Source of the DNA: an uncultured Oscillospiraceae bacterium
GTDB lineage: Bacteria; Bacillota; Clostridia; Oscillospirales; Oscillospiraceae
DNA length: 19,714 nt
Direction: 5' to 3'
NCBI GenBank assembly: GCA_910588455.1
Contig: CAJUPG010000035.1
Span: 1 to 19,714, forward strand
A model generated the notes under the pieces. The model was not told where the DNA came from, made no database searches, and saw only the letters and a list, made by a program, of their open reading frames with translations. The position numbers and the translations under genes are program-made. Positions 13,754-19,714 of the stretch are shown here, piece after piece. Every line of letters begins with the position of its first letter. The first letter of the stretch is position 1.

Positions 13754-15594
13754 CTGTCTATCAGCTCCCCTGCCCGCCGGGTCCGCCCCAGCAGGCCGTA
13801 TTGGTTGGAAAACACCACCGCTCCCACGTGAATCGTCCCGGAAACCCGGCGGTCCAGGTGGTCCTGGATAGCGGACAGCAGACTGTCCAGCACCGTCTCC
13901 CGCAGGCCGGCCCTGTCCAGGACCGCGATACAGGCGTCGGAGGTGGAACAGTCCGCCAGGGCCTGACACACCTCCCGCCCCGCCCCCCGCAGAGCGGCGT
14001 GGGCGCAGAAGAGCTCCGTCCGGCAGTCGGCGGACCGGCTGTGGGTGTTCATCACGCCCCCGGCCAGCTTCACCAGCTTGCCCATATGTCCCACCAGCAG
14101 GACGCCCTGGATTTGTTCGGCAGCGCAGGCATCCAGGGCATCCCCGATGAAGTTGGAGCACTTCACCACCGGTACCCCCCAGCGGTCCATCCCCTGGGCA
14201 CGGAGAAAATCCAGGCCGTAGTTCCCCGGCGTTAAAATGATCTTTTTGTGCCCCTGGGCGGCCCTCTGCCTGATCTCCAGGGCAATGGTGTCAATGAGTG
14301 CCTGGGCGCTCATTGGCTCCACGATGCCGGAGGTGCCCAAAATCGAGATACCGCCCTCAATCCCCATCTGGGGATTAAAGGTTTTTTTCGCGGCCTCCTC
14401 CCCGCCGGGGACATGGATAGTCACCTGAAAGCCCCCCTCGTAGCCCAGTTCGTCAGCCACAGACAACACTTCCTGTTCGATCATCCGCCGGGGGACCCGG
14501 TTGATGGCCGCCGCCCCCACGCTCTGGTCCAGGCCGGGCTTGGTCACCCGGCCCACCCCCGCGCCGCCCTCGATGGAGACGCCGGGGGCGTCCCATCGCT
14601 CCACCTGGGCCGTGATGAGCAGGCCGTGGGTGTCGTCTATGTCGTCCCCGCCGTCCTTGCGGACAGAGCAGAAGGCAGAGCCGTCCTCCAGGCGGCAGCC
14701 CTCCAAAGGCGCTTCGATCCGCGTCCCTTTTGGTGTTGTGAGGGCGGCAGAGGCAGGAATCTGTCCCGTCAGCAGCAGGCGAGCCGCCCCCTGGGCGGCA
14801 AGAGCCGCGCAGGTCCCGGTGGTGCGGCCGCACCGCAAATGTTTCCCGCCGCGGAAGACAAACAGTTCTGAATCGTCTGTCTGGATATCAAACAGCTTTT
14901 TGATGTAGTCCGCCGTAAAAATCTCCTCCGGCGGGCCGATACGCTCTATTTTTCCATTGTGGACACAAACCACACAGTCGGAGATTTTCTCCGCCAGCTC
15001 CAGTTCGTGGAGGGACAGCAGCACCGCCAGCTTCCGCTCTTGGGCCATCTCTTTTAAAACGGCCAGCAGCTCCAGCTTGTATCGGATATCCAGAAAGGTG
15101 GTGGGCTCGTCCAGCACGATCACCTCCGGCTCCTGACACAGGGCTCGGGCCAGCATCACCCGCTGCCGCTGGCCGTCGCTGATTTCCGTAAAGGGCAGGG
15201 GGGCCAGCTCCTCGCCGTGGACCAGGGACAGAGCCTCCCAGACCTTCTCCCGGTCCCCGGCGGACAAAATGCCCAGCCGCCTGGTGTAGGGACAGCGGCC
15301 CATGGCCGCCACGTCCCAGCAGGTCATCAGCTCTGGGCGCACCCGGCCGGTCATCAGAACTGCCAGCTTTTGAGCGATCTCCAGAGGGGACAGCGCCCCC
15401 ATAGCCCGCCCATCCAGGAAAACCATCCCACGGATGGGGGCGAGCTGCCCTATGACGGTTTTCAGGATGGTGGATTTTCCCGAGCCGTTAGGCCCGATAA
15501 GGGTCACGACCTGTCCCGGCCTGAGACGGAGGCAGATATCCTCGATTAGAGGCGTTTTCCCGTAGCCCACCGACAGATTTTCTGTCCTAATCAC
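13744..15594 (-). CDS. cbiD: Fusion: FecE/BtuD-type ABC ATPase + cobalt-precorrin-5B C1-methyltransferase CbiD
   Basis: A single uninterrupted 616-codon frame. Residues 1-247 are an importer ATPase: Walker A GPNGSGKST (34-42), a variant signature ISDGQRQRVMLARAL (138-152; usually LSGGQ), Walker B VIVLDEPTT (158-166) and the H-loop His196. From about 248 the chain continues directly into CbiD, whose family start LRCGRTTGTCAAL is at 253-265, followed by GGAGVGRVTKPGLDQSVG, INRVPRRMI, LGTSGIVEPMS, LTPGNYGLDF, KCSNFIGDAL, LVGHMGKLVKLAGGVMNTHS; this half is full length (about 368 residues). CbiD methylates C1 of cobalt-precorrin-5B. The start is GTG (15592-15594) with a GGAGG site, overlapping btuC by 8 bp. 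No ATG or GTG for separate CbiD translation is visible at the joint; a TTG at the HLRCG position is the only candidate. Confidence 0.9.
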   Translation of the reverse strand: MIRTENLSVGYGKTPLIEDICLRLRPGQVVTLIGPNGSGKSTILKTVIGQLAPIRGMVFLDGRAMGALSPLEIAQKLAVLMTGRVRPELMTCWDVAAMGRCPYTRRLGILSAGDREKVWEALSLVHGEELAPLPFTEISDGQRQRVMLARALCQEPEVIVLDEPTTFLDIRYKLELLAVLKEMAQERKLAVLLSLHELELAEKISDCVVCVHNGKIERIGPPEEIFTADYIKKLFDIQTDDSELFVFRGGKHLRCGRTTGTCAALAAQGAARLLLTGQIPASAALTTPKGTRIEAPLEGCRLEDGSAFCSVRKDGGDDIDDTHGLLITAQVERWDAPGVSIEGGAGVGRVTKPGLDQSVGAAAINRVPRRMIEQEVLSVADELGYEGGFQVTIHVPGGEEAAKKTFNPQMGIEGGISILGTSGIVEPMSAQALIDTIALEIRQRAAQGHKKIILTPGNYGLDFLRAQGMDRWGVPVVKCSNFIGDALDACAAEQIQGVLLVGHMGKLVKLAGGVMNTHSRSADCRTELFCAHAALRGAGREVCQALADCSTSDACIAVLDRAGLRETVLDSLLSAIQDHLDRRVSGTIHVGAVVFSNQYGLLGRTRRAGELIDRWK

Positions 15595-16657
15595 GCTCCC
15601 GCCTCCTCCCGGCCAGCATGGTGATGACCACCGGAGCGCCCAGCAGGGCGGTCACCGAGCTGATGCTCATCTCCCTTGGGGCAAAAACTACCCGGGCGAC
15701 GAGGTCGCAGAACAGGCAGAAGGCCCCGCCCCCCAGAAAACAGGCGGGGATCATCAGAAGGGGCTTGGCCGTTCCGAACAGACGCTTCATCAGGTGGGGG
15801 ACCGCGATGCCCACAAAGGATACCGGCCCGGCAAAGGCGGTGACGCAGGCGGACAGCAGGCTGGACAGCAGGATTAGCTCCACCCGGAACAGCCGGATAT
15901 CCACTCCCATGCTCCGGGCGTAGACCTCTCCCAGCTGGTAGGCCCCAATAGGCTTGGACAGCAGGAAGGCCAGGACCAGCGCCGCACCGGTCACCAGGGC
16001 GATCACCCCCACGCTGTCCCAGTAAATGCCGGAAAAGCTGCCCATGGACCAATTGTGGAGGTTGACGATGTTGGAGTCCTCGGCGAAGGTAAGGACGAAA
16101 TCGGTGATGGCGGAGCAGATATAGCCGATCATCACCCCGCACACCACCAGCAGGGACATCCGCCGCACCCGCCGGGAAATGAGCAGGATGAACCCCATGG
16201 ACAGCATAGCCCCCAGAAAAGCCGCGCCGATCATCGCCGCCGAGGTGGAGACCAGCCCCCGGCTCAGCAGAAAAATCATCGTCAGGGATACCGCCAGCTT
16301 TGCCCCGGAGGAGATGCCCAGCACAAAGGGCCCGGCGATGGGGTTGGCGAAGAAGGTCTGGAGCAGAAAGCCGGACAGGGACAGACCGCCCCCCAGAATC
16401 GCCGCCGCCAGCATCCGGGGGGCCCTCAGCCTCCAGACGATGGCCTCGTCCGCCTGCCGGACGCTCCCCACCTTTAGATTCAGTGCGGCCAGCAGGGCCA
16501 GCAGTCCCACAAGCAGCAGGAAGGCCAGGGCGTACCTCAGGAGAGGGGATGGAGATAGGTCAGAGGCGGGTTTTCTTCCGTCATGACCCGGTGCAGGTCC
16601 ACAATAAAGTCCCCCAGCCCCAGGCTCTCCTGAAACAGATTTTTTCCGGTACACCAC
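15587..16657 (-). CDS. FecCD/BtuC-type ABC transporter permease
   Basis: An inner-membrane permease of the iron-siderophore/cobalamin importer family. It has the characteristic SGFLLQTFFANPIAGPFVLGISSGAKL-type run after the first helices (given here only in part: LQTFFANPIAGP), GPVSFVGIAVPHLMKR near the C-terminal third, and about nine to ten hydrophobic segments. The start is uncertain: GTG at 16655-16657 has an excellent AGGAGG site 5 nt upstream but lies 121 bp inside btuF and adds about 39 non-hydrophobic residues; a CTG at 16538-16540 overlapping the btuF stop would give the usual N-terminus; a GTG at 16508-16510 cuts into helix 1. The segment LKVGSVRQADEAIVW (61-75) lacks roughly 15-20 residues usually found before the RLPR-like motif. 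It works with the flanking btuF and the ATPase of the BtuD-CbiD fusion. Confidence 0.88.
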   Translation of the reverse strand: MVYRKKSVSGEPGAGGLYCGPAPGHDGRKPASDLSPSPLLRYALAFLLLVGLLALLAALNLKVGSVRQADEAIVWRLRAPRMLAAAILGGGLSLSGFLLQTFFANPIAGPFVLGISSGAKLAVSLTMIFLLSRGLVSTSAAMIGAAFLGAMLSMGFILLISRRVRRMSLLVVCGVMIGYICSAITDFVLTFAEDSNIVNLHNWSMGSFSGIYWDSVGVIALVTGAALVLAFLLSKPIGAYQLGEVYARSMGVDIRLFRVELILLSSLLSACVTAFAGPVSFVGIAVPHLMKRLFGTAKPLLMIPACFLGGGAFCLFCDLVARVVFAPREMSISSVTALLGAPVVITMLAGRRRERD

Positions 16658-17658
16658 ACGTTCCCCTCCTGTACGGCCTTAAAATCCCCCAGCACGGGGC
16701 TCTTTTCCAGCAGCTGGTCCAGTGTCTCCAGCTCTCCGTCAATGGTGCTGTTGTAGATGAGGATGTCGGCGTCCCGCGCTTTCTGATAAAACTCCTCCAT
16801 CTGGATATTCACGGTGGACTGGACGCCGCTCTCGCCAGTCAAATCCGGAAAGGCGTACACCCCCCCGGCCAGGCCGATGGCCTTGGCGACATAGTCCCCG
16901 GAGCGGCGCACATTCACCCCGCCGCTGGCGGTAATGAAGAAGAAGGCTGCTGTCTTGCCGGTATTCTCCTGTTCCAGGATGGGGGCGAGACGCTCCAGCA
17001 GCCCGTCGAAATAGTCCTGGGCCTCCTGTTCCTTCCCCAGCAGGGTTCCATAGAGCTTGATCCACTCCATCCGCCCCAGGGGGTGGCTCTCATAGCTGGA
17101 ACGCTCCACCAGCACCGGGATGCCGAAGCGCTCCAGCTGCTCCTTTACCTCCGGGCTGTGGTAGATCATGGTGGACTCGATGGCCAAGTTACAGCCCTGG
17201 TCCAGAATCAGCTCGTAGTCCGGGGCGCTGTACTTGCCGGCGTAGGCCATGCGCCCCTCCTCCATGGCCTGCCTGGCCTCCTCAATGTACCAGCCGTTGA
17301 CGTCGGTGCCCGACAGGGTGACCGCGCCTATACTGTCCAGCTCCCGAAAGAGGTCCATGGCCGAGGTGGCCACCAGGTAGATACTGTCCAGGGGCTGCTG
17401 GAGCACGGTGACTCCCTCCGGAATATCAGCGGGGACCTCGCCCCCCTCCGGGACCACCAAATAGGTCCCATCCGTCCCAATGGTGATTTTCTGACAGCCG
17501 CCCTGATAGCAGTCGATAGAAAACTGCTCCGCGTATTGCAGTTCTACACGGTGGTCCAGCTCCAGCTCGTCCCAGGTCCCGCCTTGCCGCTCCTTTGGGG
17601 CGCAGGAACACAGGAGCAGCAGAAGCAGGAGCGGGAGAAATCTGATCCTTCGCCTCAT
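16537..17658 (-). CDS. BtuF/FepB-like substrate-binding lipoprotein
   Basis: Extracytoplasmic binding protein for the adjacent FecCD-type permease and ATPase. The 373-residue product starts with Arg residues, a run of Leu and a lipobox ending at Cys19 (LCSC), so it should be exported and lipid-anchored. The body looks like a TroA/BtuF fold (Peripla_BP_2): an N-terminal lobe with ITIGTDGTYLVVPEGG, LFRELDSIGAVTLSGTDVNG, then ESHPLGRMEWIKLYGTLLGKE and a long helix, then a C-terminal lobe with TASGGVNVRRSGDYVAKAIGLAGG and DADILIYNST. Context (cobalamin operon, riboswitch) suggests a corrinoid, cobalt chelate or haem-like ligand, but the ligand cannot be read from the sequence. The ATG overlaps the upstream lipoprotein stop by 4 bp. 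Confidence 0.88.
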   Translation of the reverse strand: MRRRIRFLPLLLLLLLCSCAPKERQGGTWDELELDHRVELQYAEQFSIDCYQGGCQKITIGTDGTYLVVPEGGEVPADIPEGVTVLQQPLDSIYLVATSAMDLFRELDSIGAVTLSGTDVNGWYIEEARQAMEEGRMAYAGKYSAPDYELILDQGCNLAIESTMIYHSPEVKEQLERFGIPVLVERSSYESHPLGRMEWIKLYGTLLGKEQEAQDYFDGLLERLAPILEQENTGKTAAFFFITASGGVNVRRSGDYVAKAIGLAGGVYAFPDLTGESGVQSTVNIQMEEFYQKARDADILIYNSTIDGELETLDQLLEKSPVLGDFKAVQEGNVWCTGKNLFQESLGLGDFIVDLHRVMTEENPPLTYLHPLS

Positions 17659-18539
17659 GGCGCGCTCTGGATGGTCCCGGAGTCGAACCGCAGGGCATAT
17701 TCGATCTCGTGAGGCGTGCTCATGGCGGTGGTATCGGCGTAGACAGTCAGCTTCCGGTCGAAGACGGGCACAGGGAGCTCAAAGGTAGAGTTGCCCTCCG
17801 CCTGGACAGGGAAAAACTGTTCTTCGCCCACTCGCATATAGTCGTAGTTGGAGCTGCTCCATACGACGGTGACATAGGCTGTACCGTTTTCCACCCGCAG
17901 GGCGGCGGGGGACTGGACGCCGGCCTTGCCCGAACCGCCGGACAGCTCCGCCTCCACGGTGTAGTCCCCATCGGTCAGGTCCAGGTCAGAGGCGGTGGGG
18001 TAGACCCCTTCCCGGAACGCCTCCAACGGCAGGGAATCTGCCCGGAACACCAGGGTGCGGTCGTACCAAAGCTCCTTATTTTTGCTGAAGGCTGCGCAGG
18101 GAATCCCCTTGTCCAGAGCCTCCACTGGGACGGTAAAGATGTGGTTTCCCACTCCGTCCTCCTGGAAGGGGATCTCGGCGCCTCTGGACGCCTCCGCTCC
18201 GGTTCCCATGAATACACTGAGATAACCCTTGCCGCCCATGTGCATTGCGGCAGTCATTTTGCCGTTTTCTACTGTCAGCTCACAGCTCTCAATTTTGAAC
18301 ATGGAGGAGCTGGAGTCCACGGCGATGGAGTAAGTACCGTCTCTCAGGGAATCGCCGCAGATGGGGACCATATCCGGGTCCACCACATCCTCCACCGGAG
18401 CCATCTGGCTGGAGGAAGCCACCTGTCCCTGGCTTGAGGCGGCGGGCGGCTCTGATTCAGAGGCGTCCGCCGGACTTTTTTCCTGCCCGCAGGCGGTCAG
18501 AAGCAGAAACAGGGCACAGATACAATACAGCTTTTTCAT
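17655..18539 (-). CDS. Lipoprotein with two NEAT-like beta domains
   Basis: A 294-residue exported lipoprotein: signal MKKLYCICALFLLLTAC with lipobox Cys17, then a Ser/Ala/Glu-rich linker (18-60). Two related domains follow, about 65-175 and 187-290. Each begins with L.DG.Y (LRDGTYSI; LTDGDYTV), contains L.VENG..., a [GN]Y segment in the middle (KGYLSVFMG; NYDYMRVGE) and ends in an aliphatic strand (TLVFRADS; YALRFDS). The layout resembles NEAT-type haem-binding immunoglobulin-like domains and similar repeats found beside iron/haem ABC importers in Clostridia; this is a resemblance, not a proven homology. Placed between cbiK and btuF with 4-bp overlaps on both sides, it probably binds the same ligand and passes it to the importer. 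The exact function is unknown. Confidence 0.75.
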   Translation of the reverse strand: MKKLYCICALFLLLTACGQEKSPADASESEPPAASSQGQVASSSQMAPVEDVVDPDMVPICGDSLRDGTYSIAVDSSSSMFKIESCELTVENGKMTAAMHMGGKGYLSVFMGTGAEASRGAEIPFQEDGVGNHIFTVPVEALDKGIPCAAFSKNKELWYDRTLVFRADSLPLEAFREGVYPTASDLDLTDGDYTVEAELSGGSGKAGVQSPAALRVENGTAYVTVVWSSSNYDYMRVGEEQFFPVQAEGNSTFELPVPVFDRKLTVYADTTAMSTPHEIEYALRFDSGTIQSAP

Positions 18540-19555
18540 TTGGCAACCGCATCCTTTACATGGTCCACCAGCAGCTGCTGGATGGCCTCATACTCGCCCA
18601 GGCCCTTGAGGACGCACTCCACCTGATAGCCCGCCCCCTCAAAAGCGGTTTTCCAGGTGTCCTCGTCGTCCCCAGCCATGTCGTTGTTGGCGTGGTCCCC
18701 GGCCACGATCATCATGGGCTGGAGGACCACCTTTTCATAGCTGCCCGCCTTCACCAGCTCCAGCACGGTATCCAGGGAGGGCTCGGCCTCCACGGTGCCC
18801 ACGAAGTAGTTGGCACGTCCCCCGTCAGTGAGGACGGTCTGCATCTTGGCATAGACGGCGTTGGACTCCGCCTCGGTACCGTGCCCCATGAAGCAGATGG
18901 CAGTTTTGCCGTCGTCATATTGAGCGGTGGCGTCCACCATGGCCTGGGCCACAATCTGAAAGTCCTCATCGGAGGTAAGCAGGGGCGCGCCCATTACAAT
19001 CTTGTCAAAGGCGTCGGCGTACTGGGCCACCTCATTCACCACATCGTTGTACTCAAAGCCGTCCATCAGGTGGGTAGGCTGGACGATTAGGGTCTTTACC
19101 CCGTTATCCACCGCACGGTCCAGGGCCTGGGTCACGTTGTCGATGACCTCCCCATCCCGGCGCTGGATGTGGTCGATGACGATCTGGGCGGTAAAGCCCC
19201 GGCGGACCGAATAGTCTGGGAAAGCTTTTTCCATGGCTTTCTCAATGGCTCCGATGGTCAGCCGCCGGTTGTCGTTGAAGCTGGTGCCGAAGCTGACCAC
19301 CAGCAGTTCAGTCTCGCCGATACTGTTCTGGTTGCGGGGATCGTCCAGGGAGGCATCGCCGGTGGTGTAGTCCTCGTCATCCTCCGCGGGGGGCTCACTG
19401 GCGGAGCCGTCCGAGGACTGGGGCCGACTCTGAGATGCGCTTCCGGGGGTCTGGCCGGAACTGCCGGGGGCGTTCTGTTTCCCGCCGCAGGCGGACAGCA
19501 GAGTCAAGGCTGCGGCCGCAGCAAGGGCCAGCGCAAGGATTTTTCTTGTTTTCAT
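18536..19555 (-). CDS. cbiK: Lipoprotein sirohydrochlorin cobaltochelatase CbiK
   Basis: CbiK inserts Co2+ into sirohydrochlorin. The 339-residue product has a chelatase body from about 83 (ELLVVSFGTSFNDN) to the end, with the metal-site residues expected for the family: His225 in CFMGHGTEAE, Glu256 in VGTVEAEP and His288 in VAGDHANNDMAGDD. Ahead of it is a signal peptide with lipobox LSAC (Cys23) and a disordered Gly/Ser/Asp/Glu-rich linker (24-80), so the enzyme should be exported and membrane-anchored. Known precedents outside the cytoplasm are the periplasmic CbiK of Desulfovibrio vulgaris and the chelatase-like IhtB lipoprotein of Porphyromonas gingivalis. It is the first gene after the riboswitch leader; AGGAGG lies 8 nt before the ATG. 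It could serve cobalt insertion, or removal of metal from scavenged tetrapyrroles. Confidence 0.93.
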   Translation of the reverse strand: MKTRKILALALAAAAALTLLSACGGKQNAPGSSGQTPGSASQSRPQSSDGSASEPPAEDDEDYTTGDASLDDPRNQNSIGETELLVVSFGTSFNDNRRLTIGAIEKAMEKAFPDYSVRRGFTAQIVIDHIQRRDGEVIDNVTQALDRAVDNGVKTLIVQPTHLMDGFEYNDVVNEVAQYADAFDKIVMGAPLLTSDEDFQIVAQAMVDATAQYDDGKTAICFMGHGTEAESNAVYAKMQTVLTDGGRANYFVGTVEAEPSLDTVLELVKAGSYEKVVLQPMMIVAGDHANNDMAGDDEDTWKTAFEGAGYQVECVLKGLGEYEAIQQLLVDHVKDAVAK

Positions 19556-19563
19556 TTGTTTTT

Positions 19564-19569
19564 CCTCCT
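19564..19569 (-). promoter_or_regulatory. Ribosome binding site of cbiK
   Basis: A perfect AGGAGG on the minus strand, 8 nt upstream of the cbiK ATG. It lies just beyond the second terminator-like hairpin of the leader, so the riboswitch most likely acts on transcription and not by hiding this site. Confidence 0.7.
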
Positions 19570-19579
19570 AAAATGCACA

Positions 19580-19611
19580 AAATAAAACGCAGTCACCCGA
19601 AGATGACTACG
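19580..19611 (-). terminator. Leader terminator-like hairpin next to cbiK
   Basis: On the minus strand CGTAGTCA (19604-19611) pairs with TGACTGCG (19588-19595) around an 8-nt loop: eight base pairs including one G-U. It is followed at once by TTTTATTTTG (19578-19587). This has the shape of an intrinsic terminator and is placed between the riboswitch and the cbiK ribosome binding site. Confidence 0.55.
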
Positions 19612-19615
19612 CCGC

Positions 19616-19640
19616 AAAAACCCCGGGAACCTCCCAAGGT
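19616..19640 (-). terminator. Leader terminator-like hairpin next to the riboswitch
   Basis: On the minus strand ACCTTGGGA (19632-19640) pairs with TCCCGGGGT (19620-19628) around a 3-nt loop, with two G-U pairs, and a T run (19616-19620) follows. It is a second candidate intrinsic terminator in the same leader, about 60 nt after the conserved 3' end of the riboswitch. Together the two would provide a transcription stop when cobalamin is bound. Confidence 0.55.
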
Positions 19641-19646
19641 AAAAAC

Positions 19647-19690
19647 GGTACAGCCAATGCCTCGTGGCCTGGAGCATACGCTCCTGTACC
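19647..19690 (-). other. Branched leader RNA structure
   Basis: On the minus strand GGTACAG (19684-19690) pairs with CTGTACC (19647-19653). It encloses two small hairpins: GGAGC/GCTCC (19671-19684) and GCCA/TGGC (19653-19668). This three-way arrangement directly follows the conserved riboswitch end and could be the expression platform, including a possible kissing-loop partner or an antiterminator. The pairing is seen in the sequence; the role is inferred. Confidence 0.45.
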
Positions 19691-19698
19691 AGCAGTCC

Positions 19699-19714
19699 GG
19701 CAGGTCTCCTGACT
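19699..19714 (-). promoter_or_regulatory. Cobalamin riboswitch, 3' end only
   Basis: The last 16 bases of the window, read on the minus strand, are AGTCAGGAGACCTGCC, the highly conserved 3' end of the cobalamin riboswitch (Rfam cobalamin family). The aptamer body, including the B12 box, would lie just past the right edge. It is oriented to control the whole 588-19555 operon, repressing it when adenosylcobalamin is plentiful. Confidence 0.85.

Noticed and set aside
13754..14161. N-terminal extension of CbiL over cbiD
   Set aside because: The extra residues are Gly/Arg-rich without similarity to methylases, and the family start is at 13753 with a ribosome binding site.
16300..17712. 470-codon plus-strand open frame over btuF
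   Set aside because: It is the antisense of the BtuF-like gene and part of the permease, has a low-complexity start and no recognisable domain.
1..19714. CRISPR arrays, tRNA or rRNA genes, toxin-antitoxin or phage-defence genes
   Set aside because: No regularly spaced repeats, no cloverleaf-like sequences and no defence-type domains were found. From 588 to 19555 the DNA is filled by cobalamin and transport genes.

Overview
This window is one long minus-strand operon for anaerobic (early cobalt insertion, CbiD/CbiG-type) adenosylcobalamin biosynthesis, read from right to left, with a short stretch of mobile-element debris at its 3' (left) end. The GC-rich coding sequence, the CbiK/CbiD/CbiG/CbiJ gene set, lipoprotein-anchored binding proteins with a FecCD/BtuCD-type transporter, and AGGAGG-type ribosome binding sites suggest a strictly anaerobic Clostridia member, perhaps a gut Oscillospiraceae. 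The taxonomy is inferred from style, not from a marker gene.

Layout in transcription order. At the right edge, 19699-19714 is the conserved 3' end of a cobalamin riboswitch whose body lies outside the window. A structured leader with two terminator-like hairpins (19580-19640) follows. Then come cbiK (a lipoprotein chelatase), a lipoprotein with two copies of a NEAT-like beta domain, btuF-, btuC- and btuD-like genes with the ATPase fused in frame to CbiD, then cbiL, cbiF, cbiG, cbiH, cbiJ, cbiET, cbiA, cobT, cobU, cobS, a short second cobU-like gene, cobC, cbiB, cobD, cbiP and cbiC. From 588 to 19555 there is essentially no non-coding DNA. Most junctions are 4-10 bp stop/start overlaps (ATGA or GTGA), so translation is probably coupled along the operon.

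Together the genes cover cobalt insertion into sirohydrochlorin, corrin-ring methylation and contraction, a,c- and b,d,e,g-amidation, aminopropanol-arm synthesis and attachment, and nucleotide-loop assembly. Not seen here are the uroporphyrinogen/sirohydrochlorin genes, the corrinoid adenosyltransferase, a CbiMNQO cobalt importer and lower-ligand synthesis genes; they must lie elsewhere or be missing.

The most unusual features are: (1) CbiP has lost the core of its glutamine amidotransferase domain, including the catalytic Cys and His, by a clean in-frame deletion; (2) CobD, CbiA, CbiG, CbiE and BtuC also look shortened at single points with the frame kept; (3) an ABC ATPase is fused to CbiD; (4) the cobaltochelatase is an exported lipoprotein, encoded beside a two-domain surface lipoprotein and a BtuFCD-like importer, which suggests an extracytoplasmic metal/tetrapyrrole module; (5) there is a minimal second CobU with an altered P-loop. 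The left 587 bp holds a truncated tyrosine recombinase, a minus-strand terminator, a small inverted repeat and a decayed IS5-type transposase that abuts the cbiC stop codon.
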